DNA from: Lineus longissimus
Taxonomy: Eukaryota > Nemertea > Pilidiophora > Heteronemertea > Lineidae
DNA length: 64,000 nt
NCBI RefSeq assembly: GCF_910592395.1
Contig: NC_088323.1
Coordinates: 15,051,501 to 15,115,500, forward strand
Direction of reading: 5' to 3'
The notes beneath the pieces are model-generated. The model worked only from the letters and a program-made list of their open reading frames with translations. It did not search any database and was not told the origin of the DNA. Positions 53,764-64,000 of the stretch are shown here, one piece after another. Each line of letters starts with the position of its first letter. Within the stretch, counting starts at the first letter, position 1. The position numbers and the translations under genes were made by a program.

Positions 53764-55274
53764 ACATATTGCTCCTGTCTGACTTACCTCTCTAGCTATT
53801 CTGTTTAAACTATCCCAGCCGCAAGAAATTGAAATTTTTTTTGTTCATCTCATGTATCTCTCTAATGAAAGGCATGAATCAAGACTGATGTAGGTTTATG
53901 TCACTCGCATGGAAAGACCTTTCGGGACACTCATCATGTGACCACTGACTGTCCAAGAGATAGGCCTACTTTGAAGTGCCAAGCGCTATATATATCCAGA
54001 ATGGGGTTCTCCAGAAGATATGGATGTTATTGACAAAGAGTGAAGGCTGACGCTCACCTTATCTAGTCTTTCGGTTCATTTCTGAGATAGTTACCAAAAC
54101 ATGGCTTGGTGAAATAGTTCACAAGCCACGTAAGGCCATGCTTGAAAAAATTGAGATGATTATGGTAAAATGAAGCTGACAGCACCCCGGATCTGAATTC
54201 CAAAGCATTTCTTTACCAACACCCAAAATCCTGATGAAACTCTTGTATAAGACATCACTTTTGATGCAAAAACCGTTGAGTTGCACAGAAAACTTGTGTG
54301 CACTCGAAACAGCCCAAGTTGATATAGTGCTTTTGCATCGATACAAAAACTGTCAAGGAGAAGGAGGCCTCCAGGTCTCCAAAAGTTAAATGACGATGAT
54401 TTCTTGTAAATTCTCTATTATCTAGTCATTTAGTTTATTAGTTTATCAGCTGTTATCAACTGCTGGCAAAAATTTATAAGCAGGCAGAACAGAAAATTCT
54501 AAGATTCTGAAAATACCCCAGTTTGACGAACAGAAAATTTTTGCAGCACAGGTATAAAAGTTTCGAAAATCAATGTATGAATGATCATCAATATATGTCA
54601 TAGAAGCAGTCCACATTGTGTGTTTTGATATTGACGTCATTTTCATGTATGTCAAGGTGGTCTATTTTTTCTTAAGTGTTTGTCATATCTTTCTGGAAAA
54701 TGTATGGTGTGGTATTGGTAATGTTGCCCACTAAAGCTGGTTGACATTTGGGTCAGAGTTGTTGGGTCTTCATGACTTCACTACCTCTCTGCTGCCAATG
54801 AACTTCCTCTGTCTCGGCCCTGGGCCAAAGAAACTGTGGGGGAAATATTCAAATAGGAACGACAGTATGACAAGATCAAAGAAATGCTGATGGTACGGGC
54901 AGTAAGTAACGTAGCAGCTGGGTTGTTGTTGCTGCTGGTGATCGCGTCAAGAATCAAACACCGAATTGGCAGAGGCACTGCACCTGTTGTTTTGACAGTC
55001 ATAGAGAGGTTGCACACCATTACGACTCCAACTCTGACTTCAACTGAATTTGAGGCTGACAGTCATTTAGTTAAATCTTCAATTTAACTAAATTGTTGAA
55101 CGCTTTTATATTGATAAATTACCTGTATTTATGAAATTCCAAATTAATTGGACCTGTAATAAGACGGATATGATGAAGTCGTCATCCAAGTCGTAGGCAA
55201 CCACAAAAACTTGGAATACGACGTCATAATTTCCTCCTTATGCACAGGTCCGATCTGGAACTTTAAAATCCTTG

Positions 55275-55564
55275 TACAGTGGAACCTCCCTTAGCGGACA
55301 CCTCTCTATTAAGGACAACCTCTCTATTAAAGACACTAGTTTTGGTCCCAAGTTGGTTGTTACCATTCAATTTGACCTCTCTAATCAGGACACCTCTCTA
55401 AGGACACATTCTGGACTGACAAGATAGTGCTGTCCTTAATAGAGTGGTGTCCTGATTAGAGAGGTCAAATTGAATTGAAACAGCCAAGTCGAAACCAAAA
55501 CTAGTGTCCTTAATAGAGAGGTTGTCTTTAATTTAGAGGTGTCTGCTAAGGGGGGTTCCTTTGT
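55275..55564 (+). mobile_element. MITE (copy in unit E)
   Basis: Ortholog of 42469-42759, with a few indels. Confidence 0.85.
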
Positions 55565-55779
55565 ACAGAGTCAAGAATCTACACAGTACACATGCCATAG
55601 TTGAAAGGACAGATGGACATCTGATGCCACAACAACTTGACCGAAAAGAGGCTGCGTTAAGACGTTCGCGATGAGGGCATATTGAAATGGCCTTATGTAA
55701 ATGTTGAAACGTGTCAAATGAAACAGCCAAAATAAACAAACCATGCAAATGCCCCACTCATTTAAATTTTCCAATTTCT

Positions 55780-56130
55780 TCAGATAGCCAAAACATTTAC
55801 AACAGAGGGGCGAACATTTGATGCTGTTAGACTTGGCGCTAGGGCGGATACCTGAAAGTTTGCAACAGATGGATGGGCTGTGATGCTGCGATGATTGTCC
55901 CAATGCAAAAATGGTGTCCTCTTTGAAAACCCATTCATTTGAATCTTTCCTATTTACGACAGTAGAGTGGGGCGTATTCCTGAATGTGTATACAGCCCAT
56001 TCATTCTTTTAAAACCCATTCATTTTAATTTTTCCCATCTCTTCAGAAATTCGAGCGCCCATAAATTTCCATCAGATGAGCAGGCGGGGATGCTGTGATG
56101 CTGGGGTGTATACCTGAATATGAATACAGT
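55780..56130 (+). pseudogene. Degenerate VPS50 exon starts (unit E)
   Basis: Same pseudo-exons as at 42955-43330; the first has lost the bases GGCGAGCGCC after the CAG. Confidence 0.6.
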
Positions 56131-56205
56131 GATAATTGTATCACTGCAAAAACGGTATCCTCTCTATAAAAAACCCATTCATTTGAATCTTTCCAATTTC
56201 TTCAG

Positions 56206-57448
56206 ATATGCTAGCGCCAAAAAGTGTACAACAGAAGGTAGAGCGTTGATGTTGTTAGACTTCCAGCAGTTTTTGATGAAGCTTGAGAAGTTGACAGAAC
56301 TGCGCCCAATCCCAGAACGCGAACATGTTGAAACCTACATCAAGGCCTACTACCTTCCCGAGGACCAGTTAGAGACCTGGGTCAAAGACCACAAGGTAAT
56401 TATAGCTTAGTTCAAACGCTTTAATCAATGGAAAAATTCATTCTGAGCGCAACTGCTCTCGAGAAATGATGATTTGTGCAGAATATGAACCCGTATGCTA
56501 ATTGCATATGTAAAACATGTCACATCATGACGACGCTATACTTCTGGAGCTTTATGCAACGTCATTTTTCGTGACATTTCTTCAATGACGCGAAACCCCT
56601 GTTCAAAAAAGGTGTCGTAAAATATCCTATGCTGTTGTATCGGGTCTTTTTCTCGCGCGGCTGTGGTCGGAATGAACTTTTGAATGTATCAAATAGCTTG
56701 GACTTGATGTAACAATCAATTTGTGGAAGGTTTGATAACATTTCGAGAGCAATTGTGAAAATGAGAGTGATTTTCAAGATTTCTGAACATCTTGAACTAA
56801 TCTAAAGTCTTTTCCTATCTCCCTGTTGACTCTTTCTTGTTATAAAACTGAAAGATAGACATATAGATGCAAGTTTCAATCTTGGAATCATGGATGACCC
56901 ATGCTAGACTCTATGGTATTTCTCACAAATATTAGAATAACTCCTTGTAAAAAACAAACTTGGAATCATGGATGATCCATAGTAGACTCTTACAACTCTA
57001 TTAGGCCTACTCACAAATATAAGAAAAACTATAAAAAAACAAACTTTGATGTCACATAGTTTTGGCCCAGTCGCCCAAAAGGAGCTTATGAAAGTGACTA
57101 TAGAGAAATATAGTGGAACCTCCCTTAGCGGACCCCTCTCTATTAAGGACACCATTTCTAGTAAGGACACTAGTTTTAGTCAATAAAATTAGTTGTTTCC
57201 ATTCAATTTCACCCCTCTAATCAGGACACCTCTCTATTCAGGACAGCACTTGTCAGTTCCGAGGGGTGTCCTTAATAGAGAGGTTTTTCTGTACATGTAA
57301 AGTCATTTCCTCGTTTCTCTGTTTCCAGGAATACACCACAAAGCAGATCATATCGCTCGTCAATTGTCTACCGCATATCAAAAAGAGAGCGCGACAACGC
57401 ATCATCGGGGTCATCGAGGAAGCAGCCCTAAATGTATTGATATTCTGA
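56206..57448 (+). pseudogene. VPS50: Duplicate VPS50 last two exons with altered C-terminus
   Basis: Exon 56206-56395 differs from the unit D exon by one residue (Y to H in PEREHVETY). Exon 57329-57448 reads [20 protein letters not shown] then IIGVIEEAALNVLIF and TGA. A deletion of about 40 bases relative to 44608-44650 removed the original ETRR-stop, so the frame runs five codons further into former 3' UTR. No upstream VPS50 exon accompanies it, so it is either an orphan duplicate or an alternative 3' end. Confidence 0.85.
57109..57293 (+). mobile_element. MITE before duplicate last exon
   Basis: Counterpart of 44299-44482. Confidence 0.85.
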
Positions 57449-57557
57449 GCTTTCAGACAACGCGCACGTAAATACCTTGACGGAGAATACAGCATGCAAT
57501 CAATTTCAAACTGAAGTTGATTGGGGAATTTCGAAATGTTTTCATACCATTCATGTA

Positions 57558-60500
57558 CACTCATGGTCAAAAGTAAATGGACACCAGTTTTTCTTGAATT
57601 CCTCAAAAACTAGGCTAAGCAGACACATTCACCTAACACCGATTGTAGCAAATGATCTTGGCTATTGAATAATGCTAAAATTTTAAAAATATGTTTAGTT
57701 TTGCCTTTGATAGGAGAAATTTGGTAAATGTCTCTTTTTCACTACTTCTTTATTAGCAGGAATTCACCAATAAAAATTACATCCTCATGTTCGACTCACG
57801 AAGGCCTTTCATAATATATCCAGTTTTTGAAATAATTCAAACTAGAAATGTGGTTTTTGGCCACTTTTACGGTAATGATTTGGATCATGCTTGACACATC
57901 TACGACATGGTCCCTCCTTATCTATTGAACAGACCTTTTGAGTGAATGAGTGGGCATTGTGTTTTTCATGGCAGGGTGGTCAACAGACCTTTTACAAAAG
58001 GTGGACATTATTATCTAAATTTGAATATTGACAGGCCTATTCAATTATTATTGTGGTGGGTTGTTGATCAATTTGAATGCTTTTAAGAAGTGACTTGTGG
58101 TCATTTACCTTTTTGTGTTCATTTTAAATTTGAATTTATATTGGAATGAATTGATCAACTGGTAGTTTCTTGCATGGCCCATTGTAGGCTTATTTGTGAG
58201 GCGTAACCTTGTGGTGGTAGATCAATTTCATTGCCCTTTCAGGGTTCGTGGGTATATTCCACTCTTTGTGGCCATTATGCACCATCATTATCTAGTCCAT
58301 TTTAGGCCTATTTGAAAAATAACAAATGCATAGTGCATCTTCATAGGCTTTTTTAAAAATAACAATGAAATATAAATGGATGTAGGCTTATAAAGGGGGA
58401 GTCTTCATGATGAAAAGTCAGAAAGCAAAATGCCACGAACACAAGAAGCTGTGGAGCTTGCTCCAAACAGAAGAGCCGACATCATTCAGCTGAGAGAAGA
58501 CGGTCTCTCTCTTCGTGCGATTGCAGCCGCTATTGGTTGTAGTAAGTCGACAGTATCAAACATAATCAGGAGATACAGAGAGGAAGGGGACACCAGGAGA
58601 AGGGATAGACCGGGGTGACCGCATGCCACCAACGACAGGATAAATAGACACATAGGCAGGAGATCAACAGAGAACCCTTTCTTGTTACCAAAACAGCTAA
58701 GAGTAGAGATGGGTATGGAGGCCAGCACCTGCACCATTTAACGGCGGCTGGTGGACGTTGGTCTGAATGGGAGAATTTCAGCCAAGAAGGACATGCTGAA
58801 TGAAGGCCACAGGAATCAACGCTTGGCATTTGCAGAGGTATTTATTGCCATACTTATAAATAAATTATTACTATAGACAAAAAATGTATAGTATTGCCTT
58901 TAGGGACCCCTGCAATGTAGGCCTATTTTTGATGATTCGGCCTGGCACTCCGTAATTTGATACAACCAATCAAAAAAGACCAATTTGAAATAATCGATGG
59001 TCATATGAACTGATTTGAAACTAAATGGTCATTTGCTACCCCCTCCTTCACCCTGCTTTGAACCGTAATATTTACCGCTTTATATTTTGTCTTTCCAGGC
59101 CCATCGTGACTGGACAGTTGACCAATGGCAGCAGGTCACATTTGATGTTGGTGAGTTTGGCCAAGTGTGGATACGAAGACGTGTTAATGAACGGTTCCTG
59201 AGAAACAACATCCAAGAAGTGAAGAAGAGTGGAAGATTTAGTGTGCCAACGTGGGCGTGGATGGACAACTCTGGGAACGGGACAATCCACCGAATAGATG
59301 GACGTTTCAACCAACATCAATACAGACAGATATTGGAACGGTGTATCCCGGAGTTCCGGCAGCATTTTCCAGATGGATTCCCTTTCCAGCATGACAGGTA
59401 AGCCTTCTTAACTTCTTAAAACATGATGCTTGTGTTATTATTGTAAAAGACACGAGTCACATTTTCTGGTTGGGCGGTAAAGAGGAAGAGAAACTGATAG
59501 TAGCCAAAATGATTGAAAAACCTAGCAAATTCCCCACTTTAATACTGAGCCGTGCATACAAATTGCATGCATCAGATGGTCGCCAAAATAATAAACCGGG
59601 ACGGATAATTAACTTTTCTAAACACCCACATAGCGCCAGCAAAAATCCTAATATAAATGTGTTCATATTTTAAATTTCAGGTCTCCAGTCCACACGGCTC
59701 GTGTGATCCGAGGCTTCCTAGAAGAACAGCAACTAGTCGTTATTGATTGGCCGCCCAAGGGATGCGACATGAGCCCAATCGAAAACGCTTGGGCTCAAGT
59801 TCTGCATGAGATTAATCATATTGGCATCAACAACCAGGACGAACTGTGGGTGCGAGTAGAAGAGGGATGGAACAACCTGCGGAGGAATGTGAACTATTGG
59901 GCTACTTTAATTAACTCTATGCCAGAGAGGATGGCAGCTGTTGTTGAAGCAAGGGGAGGGTGGACAAGGTATTAGGCTGTGTAGTATTGTTGAGGGGAGG
60001 GTGTATGAAATCATATATTTGCAGGTAATAAATCATTTGGTATGAAATAAGATCTTTCAATTTCATTTTCAGTGAACAGTTTGCCATTAGTCCTCTATAT
60101 AGTGTAAAAGTTGAAAACAGACGTGGCTTGTCAGGCCCTCTTAATCACTGTCCCCAAAATAACTGTCGCCATTCCTTTAGCATAAATTAGCGTAGTAGGC
60201 TACTCGTTCCATACAGTCAATTAAAATGGTTACGTGCAGGGCAAGCTATACTGATAAAGTGTGATATAAAGGACAGACAATGTTTCCAGGACACCCTGTA
60301 GACTCTTCATAACAAATAACAATCAACATCTAGGCCACTTCATGTCACTTGAATAATTGTGTTGGGATTCCCAGATTAGTAATCTGACATGACCAGTTAA
60401 TTAAAATGACAACCATGTAACGCAATTGGTAATAGACCTGACAATAATCGTTGGGCCTGTGCCGAGTCATTGTGAAACAGACATATCACAATACAAGACA

Positions 60501-60911
60501 ATTGGCATTCATTCACAACCACTTCACTTCATTTGGAGTTGACAATGGTTTAATGGGACTATGTCAAAGGTGTCTCCAGTGGGGTAAAAATCATTACCGT
60601 AAAAGTGGCCAAAAACCACATTTCTAGTTTGAATTATTTCAAAAACTGGATATATTATGAAAGGCCTTCATGAGTCGAACATGAGGATGTAATTTTTATT
60701 GGGGAATTCCTGCTAATAAAGAAGAAGTGAAAAAGAGACATTTACCAAATTTCTCCTATCAAAGGCAAAACTAAACATATTTTTTAAATTTTAGCATTAT
60801 TCAATAGCCAAGATCATTTGCTACAATCGGTGTTAGGTGAATGTGTCTGCTTAGCCTAGTTTTTGAGAAATTCAAGAAAAACTGGTGTCCATTTACTTTT
60901 GACTATGAGTG
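57558..60911 (+). mobile_element. Tc1-like transposon, 3354 bp, with 323-bp inverted repeats
   Basis: Inverted repeats 57558-57880 and 60589-60911 begin CACTCATGGTCAAAAGTAAA and differ at only a few positions. TA duplicates flank it (57556-57557, 60912-60913). The empty site is visible in unit D (CATTCGTGTACATTGGAATC near 44772), showing insertion at a single TA after the VPS50 3' end was duplicated. It holds one broken transposase gene. Confidence 0.97.
58430..59975 (+). pseudogene. Tc1-type transposase (DD34E), two introns, two nonsense codons
   Basis: Exons 58430-58837, 59099-59397 and 59681-59975 total 333 codons, the usual Tc1 size. The N-terminal helix-turn-helix reads LREDGLSLRAIAAAIGCSKS, then VSNIIRRYREEGD. 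The catalytic part has TFDVGEF, then HDRSPVHTA and, 34 residues after that Asp, the Glu in DMSPIENAW. Introns have GTATTT-TTTCCAG and GTAAGC-TTTCAG borders and keep phase; the second splits the codon just after the second catalytic Asp. In-frame TGA (58616) and TAA (58739) both fit C-to-T changes (CGA, CAA). The copy is therefore inactive unless supplied in trans. Confidence 0.92.
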
Positions 60912-61560
60912 TACATTAGAATCTTCCTCAATAGCGGCCGCCTCTGTTACAAGGACATCTCTCTTATAAGGACACTGATTTTTGGTCCTAAATTTGAAAT
61001 CGGCAATGAGAGTGCTTGTTGGCTTTTGATTTTGAAATGTTGACATACCATTCGTGTACAGTGGAATCTTCCTCAATAGTAGACACCTCTGTAATCAGAA
61101 CACCTCTCTTTAAGGGGACAGCATCACTCAGTCCCAAAGGTGTCCTTAAAGGAAGAATACGGGCAGGAGGCAGGAAGGACAGATAAAGTTACGCAAAATT
61201 GCTGATAGGTGACGCTCTGATCTCACAGTACATCAAAACTATTTTCGCTTGTATCAGCAATATAGTGATGTTGTTTAATCGAACACAACCTGGACCCTAG
61301 ATGGGTAAAAAAGTCACACAGAGACGGAAAGTTTTATCCCCTATCTCCTGCCTATACTCCCCTTTTAAACTGTGATTATTGAAAAGACAGAAATTCTATC
61401 TTCAAAAATCATATTTGAACATTGTACAGTTAGTGTCTTAAAGTTTATCTGTAGAAACCATCAGTTTTGAACTGATTTCTTTAATGCATAATATCTGTTG
61501 TACTATATTTGCAGCTATCTATGCACATCCTGTACCCCCCCCCCCCCTCTTCCCCCTGCT
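60912..61560 (+). mobile_element. Variant MITE pieces and flank (unit E)
   Basis: 60920-61150 matches 44790-45020. The rest is collinear with unit D and has no gene. Confidence 0.6.
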
Positions 61561-61574
61561 TAGGCGATATCATG

Positions 61575-61870
61575 ATTTGGCAGGATTGCCGAGAGCTCTA
61601 TACTGTGTGCATGAGTTTAAGCCAGCCATGAGCTGTCTTTACCATATATACCTATATGTAGGGCCCTTTGTTGGCTCAAACCAGTGTACACAGTTAATAG
61701 AGGTCGGCCAGAGTACGGGACTGCCGAGAGCTCTATACTGTGTGCATGGTTTAAGCCAGCCATGAGTTGTCTGAATGATGTAAAGACCTATGTGTAGGGG
61801 CATTTTGTTGGCTTAAACCAGTGCACACAGTCGATAGAAGTCGGCTTAAACTGGTGCACGCAGTTGATAG
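61575..61870 (+). repeat. 136-bp tandem array (about 2 copies)
   Basis: Shortened counterpart of 45440-45845; a fusion at GAAGTCGGCTTAAACTGG marks the lost unit. Confidence 0.85.
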
Positions 61871-62869
61871 GAAGTGAAAGCACTCGATTTGTAAACATTA
61901 TTGTGCATGTGACCCATCAGATTAAATCAGGTTGAAGTTTGCCTGGCCTAGTTTCAGGCGATCACTGACAATTAATACAGGATATGACATGAAGTGCTTC
62001 ACCCTTTAGATACCAGTGTATAAATACCCCTTGGCTACACTCGGTATAGACCAGTAAAGGCCTTTTTTCTGTCCCAAGATACGATACCAGAGAATAGCAA
62101 TGATACACAATGTATTACAAAACCCAAATTCAAATTCAAATTCAAATTTGATTAAAAATCAAACATATCACAGAGTGACACGTATGCGGCAAGATAAGGA
62201 CTGCATATTAGGTACAAACACAGGAAGTGAAATAAATTACAAAATATTTAATGAAAACTACTAAGATAGGGTCTTCTCCTTTTTCAAATTAAACATATTA
62301 CATGTATTCACAAAGTTAAGAACATGAATCAAAACCTCGTTATCGTGACTTCCAAGTGTTTTATAAAAAACATCAACAGATGTACAAGGGTGAACTCCCG
62401 TACAGGAAGAACACACATTACCACTCATTTATGAAAACGGATTTTTTTTCGTTTATGTGTCTGTAATGTCATGTCTGTATCGCCAGAAGAAAGGGTTAAG
62501 ACTGAGCAGACGTTTTGTATGTATAAATATACCGTGGACCTACATGTATTTGCCGAGACAGAGTCATGCGATGAGGAAAACTGGGATACATGGCCGACGG
62601 TCGCCACCGGAGGGGCAGAGTACAGTAGGCCGACTGGAGATCATGGATTTACCAAATAATTGACTTCGTCTTCCTTGTAATATTGTGCATTGTATATTGA
62701 CCTTGTATCATGTCAAAAATTAATATATGTCATACATTGTTAATATCAAGAAGTAATAAATATTGTAAAGGAAAATAACTTGTTTCTCAAATCAATGGAA
62801 CTATTTGAATATTTGATCAGTGATATGGAGATTAGAAAAAAGCCTCAGTCTTGATTTTTGGAGATCACT

Positions 62870-63175
62870 CATGGGACCTCAGCTGTGAGGTCTAGTTTGA
62901 GGTCCAGTTTGCCTGAGGGATCCCAGGTGTGAGGTTGAGATAGTAAAAGCATATAAATATTGATATGAGAGTTCATTCAGGGACCTCAGCTGGCCTAGTT
63001 TGACTTGGGTGTCCTAAGAGTGAGATTGAGATAGGAAACACATCGCAGTAGTGATTTTGGAGTTCACTCGGATACCTGAGCTGTGAGGTCCTGATTGACA
63101 GAGGGATCCCAGGTGTAAGGCTGAGATAGGAAAAAAAAATCTTGATATGGTTTCCTTGGAGTTCATTCAGGTACC
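62870..63175 (+). repeat. 200-bp satellite (unit E, first block)
   Basis: Fewer copies than unit D (about 1.5 against 5-6), showing copy-number change since duplication. Confidence 0.9.
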
Positions 63176-63317
63176 TGACTTGGGGATACCACGAGGGACT
63201 GTGTCACTCAATACAGCATTTCTTGACTGACAGTATAGAAGAGACCACCAGCCCAGATGGGGTTAATATCGCCATAAAAGTTAAATACTCTCCCAAACGA
63301 TGACAATTCCAACAAAA

Positions 63318-63496
63318 AAATATTCCCACGGTCTGAACCAAACGGGCTGCGAGGGTTAATAAACAACCTTGTACCCAGGATCAAAAAATGAAAATTGCAG
63401 GTGTAGCCTACTGTTTCAAGAAACTTTTAACTCTTCCCTAGGAACAAGGTTTCCATTAACCCCTTTAATGCTGTTTGGCTCTGACCGTGGGAAAAT
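63318..63496. mobile_element. Hairpin MITE (unit E)
   Basis: Counterpart of 47966-48146; left end intact, right end changed after GACCGTGGGAA. Confidence 0.65.
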
Positions 63497-63504
63497 TGGT
63501 GTGA

Positions 63505-64000
63505 ACAGGTGTGAGGTTGAGATAGTAAAAACATATAAATCTTGATATGAGGTTTTCTTGGAGTTCATTCAGGGACCTCAGCTGTGAGGGCTAGTTTGAC
63601 TTGGGTGTCCTAGGAGTGAGATTGAGACAGGAAAACTCATCGCAGTAATGATTTTGGAGTTCACTCGGGTACCTGAGCTGTGAGGTCCTGATTGACTGAG
63701 GGATCCCAGGTGTGAGGTTGAGATAGTAAAAAAATATAAATCTTGATATGAGGTTTTCTTGGAGTTGCTTCAGGGACCTCAGCTGTGAGGCCTAGTTTGA
63801 CTTGGGTGTCCTAGGAGTGAGATTGAGATAGGAAAACTCATCGCAGTAATGATTTTGGAGTTCACTCGGGTACCTGAGCTGTGAGGTCCTGATTGACTGA
63901 GGGATCCCAGGTGTGAGGTTGAGATAGTAAAAACATATAAATCTTGATATGAGGTTTTCTTGGAGTTCATTCAGGGACCTCAGCTGTGAGGCCTAGTTTG
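63505..64000 (+). repeat. 200-bp satellite (unit E, second block, runs off window)
   Basis: About 2.5 units with the same two-half structure; continues beyond the window edge. Confidence 0.92.

Larger units (their letters stand above)
51515..56010 (+). repeat. Segmental duplication, copy C
   Basis: Counterpart of 185-4377, with an insert of 144-bp repeats (52200-52770) that copy A lacks. It runs without a break into duplication unit E, so C plus E is one continuous block. Confidence 0.9.
55111..64000 (+). repeat. Segmental duplication unit E (second VPS50 3' end)
   Basis: Collinear with 42301-48530 and carrying the same MITE insertions. It is interrupted by the Tc1-like element (57558-60911) and continues past the window end. 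Confidence 0.93.

Overview
The window is nuclear DNA of a multicellular animal, most likely a marine invertebrate (non-vertebrate deuterostome or lophotrochozoan; the species cannot be fixed from sequence alone). Reasons: conserved genes are split by GT-AG introns, tRNA-derived SINEs and TA-targeting MITEs are dense, satellites are many, and two conserved genes resemble metazoan NDUFS1 and VPS50. There is no bacterial operon, rRNA, intact tRNA or CRISPR array.

Layout. 1-4.4 kb is one copy of a repeated segment carrying a two-exon gene of unknown function. 4.4-13.8 kb is gene-poor: a 59-bp satellite (small array at 4.4 kb, about 35 copies at 10.4-12.65 kb), a 512-bp MITE with a 9-bp target duplication, and a 40-bp array. 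14.0-16.0 kb holds only the last three coding exons of NDUFS1 (minus strand). 16.8-19.0 kb looks like promoter DNA (CRE, CACGTG, NRF1-like, GC-box, CCAAT). 19.9-31.1 kb holds fifteen exons of VPS50/syndetin (plus strand), its introns packed with MITEs, SINEs and minisatellites. 31-42 kb contains no further VPS50 exon. It holds two arrays and, on the opposite strand, a 3.3-kb uninterrupted ORF coding for a hydrophobic N-terminus, about 14 ankyrin repeats and a cGAS/Mab-21-type nucleotidyltransferase with all acidic catalytic residues present. 43.4-44.6 kb has the last two VPS50 exons. 42.3-48.5 kb is repeated at 55.1-64 kb, so those exons occur twice; the second copy has lost the original stop and carries a 3354-bp Tc1-like transposon. 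49.4-55.9 kb carries two more copies of the segment seen at 1-4.4 kb. The window ends in a 200-bp satellite.

How it fits together. VPS50 (EARP tethering complex) is the backbone gene, but as assembled it cannot give a full protein: about 165 codons are missing between 31102 and 43410, the join across the gap is out of frame, and one exon begins with an in-frame TAA. NDUFS1 is likewise cut off. This could be a real rearranged or pseudogenised locus or an assembly collapse among repeats. The most promising new biology is the ankyrin-cGLR gene, a candidate membrane-linked innate immune nucleotide-second-messenger synthase, lying exactly where the VPS50 exons are missing. A second striking feature is a VPS50 exon whose 3' end and splice donor are tandemly amplified nine times.
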